NCBI RefSeq assembly: GCF_003073045.1
Contig: NC_037601.1
Coordinates: 5,673,872-5,737,871, forward strand
From: Pomacea canaliculata
Lineage: Eukaryota > Mollusca > Gastropoda > Architaenioglossa > Ampullariidae
Length of the DNA stretch: 64,000 bases
Reading direction: 5' to 3'
This document shows positions 47,405 to 58,533 of the stretch, in pieces; positions within the stretch are counted from its first letter, which is position 1, and each line of letters begins with the position of its first letter. The translations under genes and the position numbers were made by a program. The notes below the pieces were generated by a model that was not told the DNA's origin, did not search any database, and saw nothing but the letters and a program-made list of their open reading frames with translations.

Positions 47405-47555
47405 ATCAGCACTTTTTTCGCAAGCATCAGCACTTTTCCCGCATGCATCAGCAAAACTATTTTCGCCCTCTTATGAATCAGCACTTTTTCCCGCAAGCAT
47501 CAGCAAAACTATTTTCGCCCTCTTATGAATCAGCACTTTTCCCGCATGCATCAGG
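47405..47555. repeat. 50-51-bp tandem repeat
   Basis: The unit beginning ATCAGCACTTTTCCCGC and ending TTTTCGCCCTCTTATGA starts at 47428, 47479 and 47529, with a partial copy before it. It lies in the outer hAT element next to the inner insertion. A further worn array around ACATTC/AAAGACATT words follows at 47600-47800. Confidence 0.8.
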
Positions 47556-48548
47556 TCCCACACCACTGTCAGTCCTGTTATTTATTCTCCCTCCCCTCGA
47601 ACATTCTAGCACAGACATTCTATTTCGTCGCAATAAAGACATTTTTGAACATCGCTACATTGTTGAACATCATTTCCTCCCTCGCACAAAGACATTCTAC
47701 CTTTTACATTGCTGCCGTGCTGAACATTCTGGAATATAGATGCAAATCTACAACCCAAAGACATTATACTTTGTACACTACTAGAGTGCTACAGTCGTGA
47801 AAGTAGCCAACCTGTAGCCAAGCTACAGCTACTTTCTAAAATGTAGCTACGGCTAAAAGCTACTTTTTTTAAATTTGTAGCCGGCTAAGCTACAAGCTAC
47901 AAAATTTGTAGCCGGCTACAGTAGCTGTAGCTAGGCTACAGCTACTCCCCATCCCTGCCGTAACCAAGCCTTCACTCCCTCACCTACATTTGTTTCTTCT
48001 CTCTCTCTGTTTCCTCGAGTAAACGACTAAGACATTACACTACAGCGAATAGCAGCAGCGGCTACCAAAAGTATCTGTTCTCCACTAGCTGTTGTCTGCT
48101 ATATATTGCAAAATACTCTATGCTCCTCTTAACGGATGGCCTCACCTAACAACCATACTCCAGTGGCCTCTACGTGAGAGGAGAACGGTGTTGCAAATCT
48201 TGAAAACATGGACACTTAGCGTGTGCATCACACATTCCACATTTTTGTAAATCAACATGCGAAAGAAAACCGCTTAAGGACCGACTTCATACCGTTTAAC
48301 AAGAGAGAGAGAGAGAATAAATTCCTACTGTGCTTTTTCTTTTTAGTTTCTTCCAGGCATATGCACTGGCTTCGATTTATTGTCAAATGTTCAGTGCACG
48401 CATATTTCTCTGTGTGTGTGTGTGTGTTTGCGCGCACACTCACCAATGAGTGAGAGAGATGGCGTTTCAGGGGAGTAAAAATACTAAGAAATTCCAAAAC
48501 ATATTAGTCAGAACAATGACGAAAACCCGCATAAATTTTAGTCACTCC

Positions 48549-48558
48549 TTTATTTATT
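48549..48558 (-). terminator. poly(A) signal of MARVEL gene B
   Basis: The minus strand reads AATAAATAAA, two overlapping signals, about 1.3 kb after the stop at 49891. The homologous orphan copy at 31650 keeps one AATAAA, which supports its use. Confidence 0.6.
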
Positions 48559-49559
48559 CGATCAAACTTGCAACATGTCAGAAAAAACAAACAAACAAAC
48601 AAAACAACAACAGTGTTGAATTTATGCATAACTTGATCGAGTTATAAAGTTTCAAAATATCACACACTGGCAAAGAATCTGGAAGACGATGAAAAGAATA
48701 AATACAACAGTTTGTAACCTTGATATCGCCATTGTGCGTCACTTGCACGTTACCGATGGACAACGGAACAACCTACCCTCAGTTGTGTGTCTGGGTGTGT
48801 CATCCCGGCAAGAGTGGCTTTAATATGGAAATAATGATGCACAGATTATAGTCGCCAGCGTTCTGTCGATCTCGTTTTTATATGGAAAAATGTGCCATTT
48901 TCTTTTTCACTGGTTCAGAATGATGGCACTTTCAATAAAATGTTAGGATGAAATTGATTGTAATATTACTGTTGAAAACAGCCACAATAATGAGAAAATA
49001 TAAAGAATTATTTTTGTACATGGAGTGATCAAAGAGATACGCTAGCCGTAATGTAGTTGTCAGGGTTTGCTGTAATAATCCATTAATAAAGCAGTCAGAA
49101 GAAAGAGTCTGACTTAAGGAGAACCTCTGTGATCATATTAATGATAGGTGGTTAAAAAATATCCTGATGGTGGACTTTGACAGTGACACTGTAACAGACT
49201 GCTGGCAGAGCAAGGCACCTCTGTAAAAGAAGAACATTGTGTGACCGTGTTCGATGTGTAACAAGATATGTTCAGCGACTGATGTGAAATACAGGTCCAA
49301 GTGAACCATAGGTCCAAGTGAACCTTGAAGGTGGTGATCATGATGATTGACAAAAGGTGTGGTTAATCACGTCACGCTTGAGTTCATCACGACATAGTGC
49401 AGAGAGGTCAACTTGCATGGGACATGCTAATCTCCGTAGCACACAAGGAGTGTGAGTGTATTCAAATGCAATCATTCATACACGCGCTCACACACACACA
49501 CAGAGCGACAAATCGTCAAGGGACTGATGTTACATCGTCTTACAGGCTTCCATCTTTCG

Positions 49560-49930
49560 TTGGGCACTGTCTTCAGTTGATACTTTTCATATTTCGTTCA
49601 TCGCTGTATTGTTGATATATTTCCATGTTGTGTTGCTGAGCATTGGGTTGCTGTGCTTCCAGGTTGCATTACGTTGCAATTTTGCCATTTCTGCATTCGG
49701 TGCTGCATTAAGTTGATGAGTTTCCATGTTGTATTTGTCATTGCAAAAAGTTGCTGCGTTTCCTGTTGGGTTAAGTGCTGTACTCGGCTGGTATGTTTCC
49801 AAGTTGCAGTGTTGGTGTTGGCTAGTAGTTTTTTCATATTGCAGGGTTAGTGTTGGCTAGAAGTTTTTCCACATTGAATGCTGTGTTTGGTTAGTAGCTT
49901 TCCATGTTGCGCTCGGCGCTGTACTCGGGG
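49560..49930 (-). repeat. ~35-bp minisatellite spanning the gene B stop codon
   Basis: On the minus strand about ten worn units follow one another, each near AA(T/C)ACAGCA...AACATGGAAA...CTACTAGCC and 26-43 bases long. The first unit is the end of the coding exon (residues EYSAERNMESY and the stop); the rest lie in the 3'UTR. The last unit still spells QYSDERNMKS in one frame, so the coding tail and the array share an origin. Confidence 0.7.
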
Positions 49931-52403
49931 GAGGGTTTTGGGGAGGACTCGGACGTCGCTTGAGTCCGCGACCGTCTCCATTGCAAGAAGGTGAAGACAG
50001 CGTGCGCCACGAACGCCGCCACCGTGAAGAATCCGAAAACCTGGAAAATACGACAGCCATGCACCTCGAGTGATGATACACACCTGTCTAAGCACTTACA
50101 GGGTAAAGTTTTAAGTGGCTTTTAAAATGTTTTCGAGTGCAGTGCATGTACTGTTGATTTGTGTTCACTTTTTATTCCCAAACTCCTCACTTTTCCAAAA
50201 CACACCTCATGCATACTCCCAGATGGAAAAAAAAGGGAAAAAGAAGATTAGAGTGAGTGTAAGCGAGTGTGAGTGAGTGGGTGGGTGAATGAGATGCTGG
50301 GGCAGTAGAGAAAAAGACTTAATGCCCACAGAGCCAAGAAATGTCGGATTTCCAATCGCCACTGGAAGTTGTCCGTTACTTGGCGAAGAAAGCAAGTCTC
50401 AGACTCACCGCTCCGGCTTCGTTGGAACCTTTTCCACAGGTTTGAGCAGCCAGGACGATGTCGGCGATAACATACATGATGATGTAGACGACGCAGTAGA
50501 TCAAGTCCTGCAACAGATCAGCCGCACAGGGCACGTGACTGCAGTGACAGTTAAAGACTTTTTCTCTGCAAGGACTTAGGAGGTAGTACTCCAAGCGTTT
50601 TGTGCGTCCCTATCCCCCCCTCAAGTTAGTTGAAATATTATTGTTTATTTAATGGAACATAAATAATATTGTTTATTTAATGGAACATAAATCGAAGGGT
50701 ATTTATAAAGTACTAAGCCAACGAATGCTATTAATGTAAAAAAATGCTGCGATCCAAATTAGAAAGGTATTGTGAAAATATAAAAATTGAGTATAATCAT
50801 TAAATAATGTCAATAGGTTTTAAGAACCTTACTGAATGGTGAAACATCACGCTGCAAAAACTCCATATTATTTATTAGTGCCTCGAACAAGAAATCGCCA
50901 AATGAAAGACGAATCTCGACACATTAGATAAAGATGAGTTTCTTCACCTGTTCACAGCTACCTCTGTGCACAAAATGGAGTGCAACCTCACATAATGAAA
51001 ACAGACGAGTACAGTGTCTTGGTGGCAGGTATTTAGTGGGTAGGATGGGTAGGTAAAGTCGTCCTGTATGGTTACAACAGACGATCGACAGTTGCTCCTG
51101 GTTAGTCGATTTTTTTATTAACTGCGGTATCGGGTACGATGCCTCGGAAACAGAGGGAAGGGGAGCTAAGCAGATTAAACAAAGGGGAGTCGGACGCAGA
51201 GTTATGTACCGTTAAAAGAAATTGCCTTTCGTGATCCGCAATGAGGGATCTTTTTGTTTGTATCAAGATGAGATCCGGGGCTTCTAAAATCACGTCCGAC
51301 CAGCTTAGATGTGAAATTTTCTTCATGGGGTGGTTTGTGGGTGTGGGAGGGAACTAATGCAAAACAGTCAGCCTTGTAAACAGGTGCCACACGCAGAGAA
51401 AGAACAGCGTTCCCGAGACGAGATTCGAACCCAGGACAGCCAATCCCCACTGTATTTGTGACAGACGTTAACCGTTGCAGTACCGGATAGTCTACATAAA
51501 GTCGACTGGATCTTCATAATTTGGCATAACACGGTATTCACGAGCTGGAGCGAGGTTTAGCAGATTTTGTTGATTACTGACAGCCAACTTAAAAATTATA
51601 TAAGAAATAAACAGCTGTGTTTCAGGCTCAGATATTTACAAAATATATTTATAGTCTGTACCTATCAGAATCTGTATGAAACTCGGATCAACAAAATAGG
51701 TTAACAAAACGGTCTTTCGTATACAAGGAAATATAAATCTAGTAAAATATTGTAAAGTGTGGGCTTAATTTCCTGTTCACACTCAAATCCCTCGTTAAAT
51801 TGCAGAATACAGAAAAACACTACAGTTAAAAATGTTGCCATTATTACCACAAAGACCCATGGTATTAATTTGAAGCAAATCCGTCTGTGGAGAGTCAGGA
51901 CGAAGAAAAACCAGAGACTTATGATTGTGAGGAAGGCAGATATGGACACGAACTCGAAGTAGTTGTAGGTCGACGAGAACTCTTTATCGCACACGTCAGA
52001 GCGCCCCGAAGCACAGCAAACAAATGCGATCAGGGAAAGAATCTGAAAACAAAACAGAACTGAAAACAATAAGCATAGGTCAGCAATTTTGTTCCTGCTT
52101 GTAATTCTTCCTGGCTATTTTTGCAAGTACAGTTTGTTTCGTATGTATGGCGATGTAAGGTTTTAAACATGACCGAAAGAATACTCTCTGTGTGTGTGAG
52201 AGAGAGAGATTGTGTGCGTTTGTATGTGTGGGGTGTGGGTGTGTAAACCCTTTTATATAAGAACTTACCGCGATGACAACTTTGAGGACGCCTATGATAG
52301 ATTTGACATATGTCCTGTCGACAGGGATCTTCCACAGGTACAGGATGTCCACATCTTGATTGCCGTCTGCAGACTGCGTTGTTCCCTGTGCACTTTCGTC
52401 CAT
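49891..52403 (-). CDS. MARVEL-domain four-helix membrane protein (gene B)
   Basis: Coding exons, phase 0: 52403-52269, 52042-51848, 50507-50409 and 50040-49891, giving 192 residues. Exon 3 is exactly 33 codons as in A1 and A2, and all introns fall at the same places, so the three are paralogues. Helix 1 spans SIIGVLKVVIAILSLIAFVCC, helix 2 YFEFVSISAFLTIISLWFFF, helix 3 LIYCVVYIIMYVIADIVLA and helix 4 VFGFFTVAAFVAHAVFTF. The 1-2 loop has three Cys/acidic residues (CASGRSDVCDKE), unlike A1. The tail is basic then Ser/Pro-rich and ends NMESY. The exon with the ATG has an acceptor at 52437; a 5' non-coding exon ends at 55437. Expected role: raft or vesicle membrane organiser of the plasmolipin/CMTM kind (family knowledge). 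Confidence 0.85.
50640..50693. repeat. 28-bp tandem duplication
   Basis: The unit ATTGTTTATTTAATGGAACA(taaataat) occurs at 50640-50667 and 50668-50693, nearly identical. It lies in the gene B intron between coding exons 2 and 3. Confidence 0.85.
51310..51490 (-). repeat. tRNA-derived SINE in a gene B intron
   Basis: The same head as at 18055-18231: minus-strand B box GGGTTCGAATCTC (51420-51432), preceded by AACGGTTAACGTCTGTCAC and ATACAGTGGGG. The body contains CGCAGAGAAAGAACAG (plus strand), matching CGCAGAGAAATAACAG in the other copy. It lies between coding exons 2 and 3. Confidence 0.7.
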
Positions 52404-52714
52404 CTTTCCCTATGTTGTTACTATAACCTTACGTAACCTGCGGACACGGAACACATTGCATTGACAATAAATACATAAATGGCCATGGAAGGCAGCGATG
52501 AAGTGGAAATTTAAACATGATTTCAAAAGTAAAAGGTTCGTACTCTTTTCGTAATTATCATTAAGCGGATGACCTCTGTTGTGCGTACAGCAGAACGTGC
52601 GCCCGTAAGGTTAGCAACAGGCTTTTATGAACCAGACGTTATGCGCCCACGGGCACATGCGTCGCGGTAAGTAGGACATAGTGAGCTATTGCCTTAACAT
52701 GAATTCTAGCCCCC

Positions 52715-52738
52715 AAAAATAAATAAATAAATAAAAAT
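52715..52738 (+). repeat. (AAAT)n microsatellite
   Basis: Tandem AAATA units lie in the first intron of gene B, about 300 bases upstream of its first coding exon on the minus strand. Confidence 0.7.
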
Positions 52739-53174
52739 CGTATGTACTCGTCGTGGCGGCTTGAAAGGACTGTATGGCCATGAACATAGGAGAAATAGCA
52801 TGGCTGTCAAAAATAGTTGTTTTGTAAACAAGCATGGGAGATACCGACAGAAGATTTTTCGGGGCTGTCCGGCGCTTTGCATGGCTCGGACCGACAGCGT
52901 CTTCAAAACAAAAACTTAAAAACACCACAATAAAAAACCAAAATACCACAATAAAAAACCAAAAAAAAAAACAACAAAAAAACCAAAACAAAATCAAACA
53001 ACAAGATCAGCAAAAACTGAGACGAATCGAAAAATCTAGGGGGTAAGGAGCACATCTCGGGACTGGTGCCTGTGATTAGGAAGGCCGTCGTCGGGAACCG
53101 AAATCTGACAGCTGTCATCGTTTCCTTATTTTATTGCCCTACTTAAGCAATCAGTGACGAGGTGTCAAACCTCA

Positions 53175-53274
53175 AAGTCCCATTGTGTTCTCAATATACA
53201 CACAATTAAGTCCCAATTCTGTTGGCAATATACAGGCAAATAAGTCCCATCGTGCTGGTAAGATACAGGCGAAT
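53175..53274 (+). repeat. three-copy 33-34-bp tandem repeat
   Basis: Units beginning AAGTCCCA and ending ACAGGC(A/G)AAT start at 53175, 53208 and 53242. They lie in the first intron of gene B. Confidence 0.85.
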
Positions 53275-54591
53275 AAGTTTGGTTTTTGCAGGCTAAACAA
53301 AGTTCTAATGTTCAGAGTATTCGTCCCAAAGCCAGTGCGACCTTCATACAACCCTGCCAGACTTGGATATACATATCTGCCCGGTTATGGCCAGTCAAAT
53401 GGGGATCTTTGAGATTCAGCCTGCAGAAACGGTTGGAAAGCACGACAAACAGTCCCAACGGTAAAACAAACTTATTTCGACAGTTAATCATCTCACGTGT
53501 AAACATTTTTATCAATGAATTGTTATACCAAGTTTCTTTAGACCGATTTCCCCTTTTAACAAGGAAAAGGAAAAATCTACTGGTCACAAAAGGTTAATGA
53601 AGATAACGTGTTCATGCCAGCAGACCTGTCGCACCCTTGACTAAGATCACGTGACCAGAAACCTAGACAAACGTATTTTTCACCTGGCCTTTTACACGGC
53701 AACAACTCATTTATCCACATTTGTCGAGATTGCTAACAGCCTTATTGAGAACGGCTTATTTAATTAATGTTCGTTCGATTAAGCACGCGAACATTTCAAT
53801 TGCACACCCCGTGTACGTCACAGCTCGTGGGCGAAGTCTGTCCTTATCGCCGACCTGCAATTTTTTTACGAATTCGGGCTTTTATTGGACACAGGGGGAC
53901 AGCTGCTACAAGTCTTATGGTAAGTATATCATACATCGGTTGTAGCGACTACAGATCAGTTACTAAGCTGATCTTAATACCTTGTGGCTGAGTGTTAGCT
54001 CTCGAGTTTCCACGTTTACCTCTGGGTTTGTACTTGACAGCCGTCATTGTTAGAAGTCTTGGATTAAACATGTCGTCTACCCTAAAGCTTATTATTTTTT
54101 GAGTGAGTTAATACAATTCATATCTCTATACATCATTATATATATATACAAGTCGGCGAAACCACATAAAGAGCAAAACTTACATTTACCTGCAAGTGAC
54201 GGCTAAGCCAAAGAGACAAAAGAGGTGAACCAACATTCACTGATACTATTTGTGTGTGTGTGTTAGTGTTATTCTTATATACGAACAGGCGTCACAAAAT
54301 TTGCAAACTTTCTACCTTGCAAATTTTCAGTGGACTTGCTTAAAAATTTACTAGTGTACTGACCTTATCTTACTAAAACATTTAGCGAGAGATTTTACGG
54401 ACTGTCTTATACTTTTGCTGGAAACCCAAGTTTCTTAACTCATTCGACGATAACTGATAACTATAGCGGGTTATCATAATGTTGTTGTAGAGACTATTGA
54501 CCTTAAGACGTGGGTGTGTGTGCAGAGTGCATGCAGGCGTACGTGCGTATCCTTGCCCCGCCTCCCTTATTCCAAGGTAATAATAATAAAG

Positions 54592-54645
54592 GGGAATTTT
54601 ATAGCGCCTTTCCAAAGATTTGCTCAGAGCGCTTTACATAAATCA
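54592..54645. repeat. 'AGCGC' retroposon-end fragment
   Basis: TTTTATAGCGCCTTTCC, followed by GCTCAGAGCGCTTTACA, is a common invertebrate repeat end, with a relative at 40625-40705. It lies in the first intron of gene B. Confidence 0.5.
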
Positions 54646-55436
54646 TACAAAGACTAACTCGTCAACAACCATGCACCCACATTCGTATATAACAGACATC
54701 CTCACCTACAACACACACTCATACACAAAGTAAATTACAGACACGTTATGCTCGTTCAGGGTCACGACAGGGTCACAGTGAGGTCGTCGTCCTGAAAAGG
54801 TGTGTTTCAAGCTTAGACGTAAAGGTGATAAAAGAATCAGTGTAGAAGGTTGTTAATCCGTGACCAGAAATGAGAGCTGACGGCGATTACTGTTGTTGTT
54901 GTCAGCGAGCAGCGTTAACACTTAACTTCCGGAGCGAAACTCAGACATTAAATATAAAGAAAATTAAAAGCTGTTGACAAACGTTCGGTAACAGAACAGC
55001 AGTACTTATGTCTGGTCTACCTTGGCATAAATCTGTCAGTGCACTCGTCCCGAGTTGTTATCAGAAGTCAGGTGCGTAGCTGTACAACGCTGCAAAGTTT
55101 TCGTGCACGCTCAAGACACACGGGTAGCCAGTCGTACCCGGATCTTCTCAAAAAGAATAAGAGGGTGTGCTGTTGACGTACCGGTCGTCTGTTAGCTGTC
55201 CCCCGAGCCGTGGCCAAGCACTCACACGCCGGGTGATACTACCGCGAGAATCGTGTCGATCAAGTGTGTCGAGCTGGCTCACAGTGAGCAGGGATGTGTT
55301 CACTCACCACTCGTACGTGTCAAACAAGAAAACAACTTAAAACATTATTTCCTGAATGCGCTGTAAGCTGAGCTGGAATGATTCCTTGCTCTCTCCTCGC
55401 AGGCATGGTCACAGCAATAAGCAGAGAAACACTTAC

Positions 55437-55500
55437 CTTTGATACACAGGCTCTCCCTCTATCTCGACCCGCCTCCTCTCTCCTCAGCTCTTGCCGGCTG
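55437..55500 (-). other. 5' non-coding exon of gene B
   Basis: A consensus donor (AAAG then GTAAGT, minus strand) ends at 55437. It is joined by inference to the acceptor at 52437, giving a 3.0-kb first intron. The exon start is not defined; it should lie just left of the promoter motifs at 55503-55562. Confidence 0.5.
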
Positions 55501-55502
55501 CG

Positions 55503-55562
55503 TCACGTGACAAGGCGACAGTTTGATTGGCGCTCGAGTTGTGAGGCGAATCCCTGACGTCA
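55503..55562 (-). promoter_or_regulatory. putative gene B promoter (E-box, CCAAT, CRE)
   Basis: Within 60 bases lie a palindromic E-box TCACGTGA (55503-55510), a CCAAT box in minus orientation (55526-55530) and a full CRE palindrome TGACGTCA (55555-55562), in a locally GC-rich, CpG-containing stretch. They sit directly upstream of the proposed first exon of gene B. Confidence 0.55.
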
Positions 55563-55569
55563 CGATACT

Positions 55570-58502
55570 ATTTCGGTCGACAGCGGTCACACGGGAGTGG
55601 CCTTACGGGCCAAAGGTTAGGTGCACCCCATGTGGCTAATGAGTCATTGAGTGGCTCTGTTGTCCAGCTGCTATGTGGTGTCATTATCTCCCACGTGTCA
55701 TAAGACACTTCGTCAACACAAAGGCCAGCGATCGAGTTTCGTCGTCGAATCTGACCATATTTGGCAAATGTTTACGATCAGGCTGTAAATATATATGACT
55801 ATCATATACAAATTAAAAAATACGCGAGGGTTGTACAAGGAATCACATGACTGTTATATCTAAAACTGACCAAATTAGACACTTGTACATAGCAGGATAA
55901 GAAGGCCCGTTGAGACATAACTCCATTTGTTGATGTTGTTGTCTTTTCTCAGGTTGTGCGCAGGCAAACTGGAGTTGTGTACCCTTCGCCGCTGTGATGA
56001 AAGATTTCATTGTCGCTTGTTGGACGTATACACTTCTACTTCTGCACTTATTTGTCCAGCCATCTGACAGACATTACACCATCCCCACCTCTTCCCTTTC
56101 TTCTGATGTTTCTGTATACTGCTGTCTCATCTTGCGTTTCACGCAGACTCTCATGTTGCAAATAATTAAATTGTTTAATCGAATCTCTAATAATTATACG
56201 TATTTATCAAAATCGAATGTAAGAGCAATCATGTAACTGAAGGCGTGGAAATGATGAGATTTTGAAAAGCTGTTGAATGTTTTCTGTATGGTGTGCCAGC
56301 CTATGTACTAGTGGTGGTAAAGGAGTGTTGGATGGGGCCCGTAAGGACCCATGATTTCTTGCAGGAGTCGCACCACAAGGCTTTCCTATTCTCCTGAGAC
56401 AGACATCGAAAGAAAGAGTTTACCAGAGTCTGGGCAAGCCAGTTTCGAACCTGAGACATTTTCCCGCTGTCGAATGAACTAACACACGACTGCTGCAAGC
56501 GTGTATATATAACAACCTTTAATAATAACCCATGCTTACGACCAAATGACTCGTCGAGGAACCCTTTCAGGAAATTTCTTGCTGGCAAGGAGCCAACCAA
56601 GATCGACACACTTTAACAGATCGGAAACTACGTTGGGAAGAAGAAACGAAACCGCGGAAGTTGTCGATGTAGGTCGTAGGTCGGCAGGAAATGACATCAA
56701 ACAAAGCAGAACGGCATAAGCTCGCACTGTCGAGTCCTCAGCATTATATTTCGAGGAAAAGCGTATTAGCACTCATTAATCAACAAAGCGTCTGCGAAGT
56801 TCAGTCATTGTCATCATGGATGTGTGTTCATGGACTGCTGGTGGTTTGTCGACACTTCCGTCGGAGTACCTCCGTCGACACCAGAGCTCGCATCATCTGC
56901 TTTATTGTCATCATGATGGTAGGGAAAGAAGAAGAACGCGGCAAGTAGCTCAGACATGTACATGCTGTCATATTCCGAGTAGAAACGAAATCCTAAGTAA
57001 AAACCAAAAATCTCTGCTGAAACACCCTTCCGACTGAGTCTTGACCAATTTGTCAGAACTTGATTTTTTTTACCCTTCTAAGTCGGCCACAAGGCTGTCA
57101 ACTGCAAGCTATCATGCAGGAATTCTTTGCTAGTCCCAGACCATAACATCACTGTCGCGTGTCAGCGATTGTGCTGTCATCCTTGCATGCCTCCCATACT
57201 GAGCTGGCCCATCGTTAGGTGTTGTCTTCGCGCTTTTGTCCCCTCTTTATCTTACGTCTTGCGCGCGCGCACAGCTTCCTTGATGCGTCATTTTATTTTT
57301 TTTCTTCTTTGACGTCATGGGTAGTCGTCATCAAGTAACAGACGGTGCTGGACCGTGGCCATGACAGTCAGAGTTTTCCATTTTGTGTCGACCGATCTGC
57401 CACAAGCCGTTTTGGGTGAGTGGAGATTCATTCTGTCGGGTTCCACACCATTCTAGTCTGTAAGGGCCTTTGGGTGGCGGTGGAAGTGCAAGTGAGAGAA
57501 TCTTTTATGTTCAAAGCCATAGTCCGACGTTTAATTGCAAGACTTGTACTTTGTTAGGTTAACGTTCGTGATTGCCGGGTCGCGACGCTTGTAGCACGTA
57601 CTCATTTCCCGTTGTATGGATTTGTGTAAGATCAACATTAGATTTTTGACGAATCTTAGGATTAGTCCGATGGTCAGATATATGTGTCGGTGTGAAAATA
57701 TTGTTTTAGAAATGAGCAGTTTCAGGACACGCCTGTTGATTGTAAGAATTGTTTTATCTACAGGCTTATTTTTTGTTCTTCTTCACTCTTCCACCTGTTG
57801 TTATTTTTCGCTCTTCCTTCGTGTCACCGTGTCTTCACATCCTTTGTTCGCGTTGCTGTCCGTCATCGTGTCGAGCGTCCACCCTGCACCATCATCATCA
57901 TCTCGTCGGCGAGTGAACTCGCGACTCTGCTGCACCAGTGTGCGGAAAGGCTTTCGACTGAACACCTAGAGCAGGAATCTTCGAGCAGAAGCTTACGTGG
58001 CCAGTGGCCGGCCAACATCATCGCATCTGGACGAGAAGACAGAGGGGTGGGGGTACGTCTTTAGAGCGGCAAGCAAGGCTAGAGGGCGGGCTGCCGTCTG
58101 TGGACATCTTCAACGGACTTCTGAACTGTCACCCTGCAGTGCATGCGGGTGATGTATTGTATATACGGTGACTGAGATTAGCCTGTGCACAGGGCAGCTG
58201 ATTTGTCTTATTTTAATTTATCTATTTTTTTGTTTGTTGGATTGTTCGCGCTGATCTATATTTGTTCATGTGAGAGTGTGGAATGTTTGATTTTTGATTC
58301 CTATCAGTATTATTTTTGTGGCTATTAAATTAGTTTTGTTTGTTACGTGAATTTTGTCTTTGTCATTTCTGTGTATGGTCTGCGCTCAGTTGAAGTTCGA
58401 CTGGATTCGTCGCGGCCACACCCAAATATTAATTCAGAAGGAAGAAGGAAAGATAACAAAAAAACAACAACAAAAAAACAAAAAAAAACAACAAACAAAC
58501 AA

Positions 58503-58533
<31 letters not shown>

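Larger units (their letters stand above)
38579..47957 (-). mobile_element. hAT DNA transposon (outer), ~9.4 kb with nested insertions
   Basis: The right end read inward is CAGGGATGGGGAGTAGCTG; the left end is CCAGGATGGCAAAGCTAC. Flanking 8-bp duplications are CCGTAACT (38571-38578) and CCGTAACC (47958-47965), 7 of 8 alike. Both ends are filled with GTAGCC/GGCTAC words (38580-38760 and 47800-47957), typical of long subterminal repeats. It encodes a BED-finger hAT transposase on the minus strand (40036-43330). A second hAT at 43399-47305 interrupts it; without that insert it would be about 5.5 kb. It split copy 2 of the MARVEL duplication, so it is younger than that event. Confidence 0.85.
33025..49350. 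repeat. tandem segmental duplication, copy 2
   Basis: It matches copy 1 (21005-32250) through gene A2 to 38160, then is split by the hAT transposon at 38579-47957. It resumes before 48510, and the alignment to the gene B 3'UTR fades near 49350. Compared with copy 1 it lacks ~1.2 kb of 3'UTR and ~2.7 kb of intron 1. Between the two units lie ~775 bases (32250-33025) with no evident partner. Confidence 0.75.

Noticed and set aside
47405-47555. Regularly spaced repeats that recall a CRISPR array
   Set aside because: The units are contiguous 50-51-bp tandem copies without unique spacers, inside a eukaryotic transposon.
56301-56609. 102-residue minus-strand frame
   Set aside because: No family resemblance and no consistent splice partners.
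57616-57969. 117-residue plus-strand frame
   Set aside because: No recognisable domain, no matching exon, and a low-complexity Ser/Arg end.
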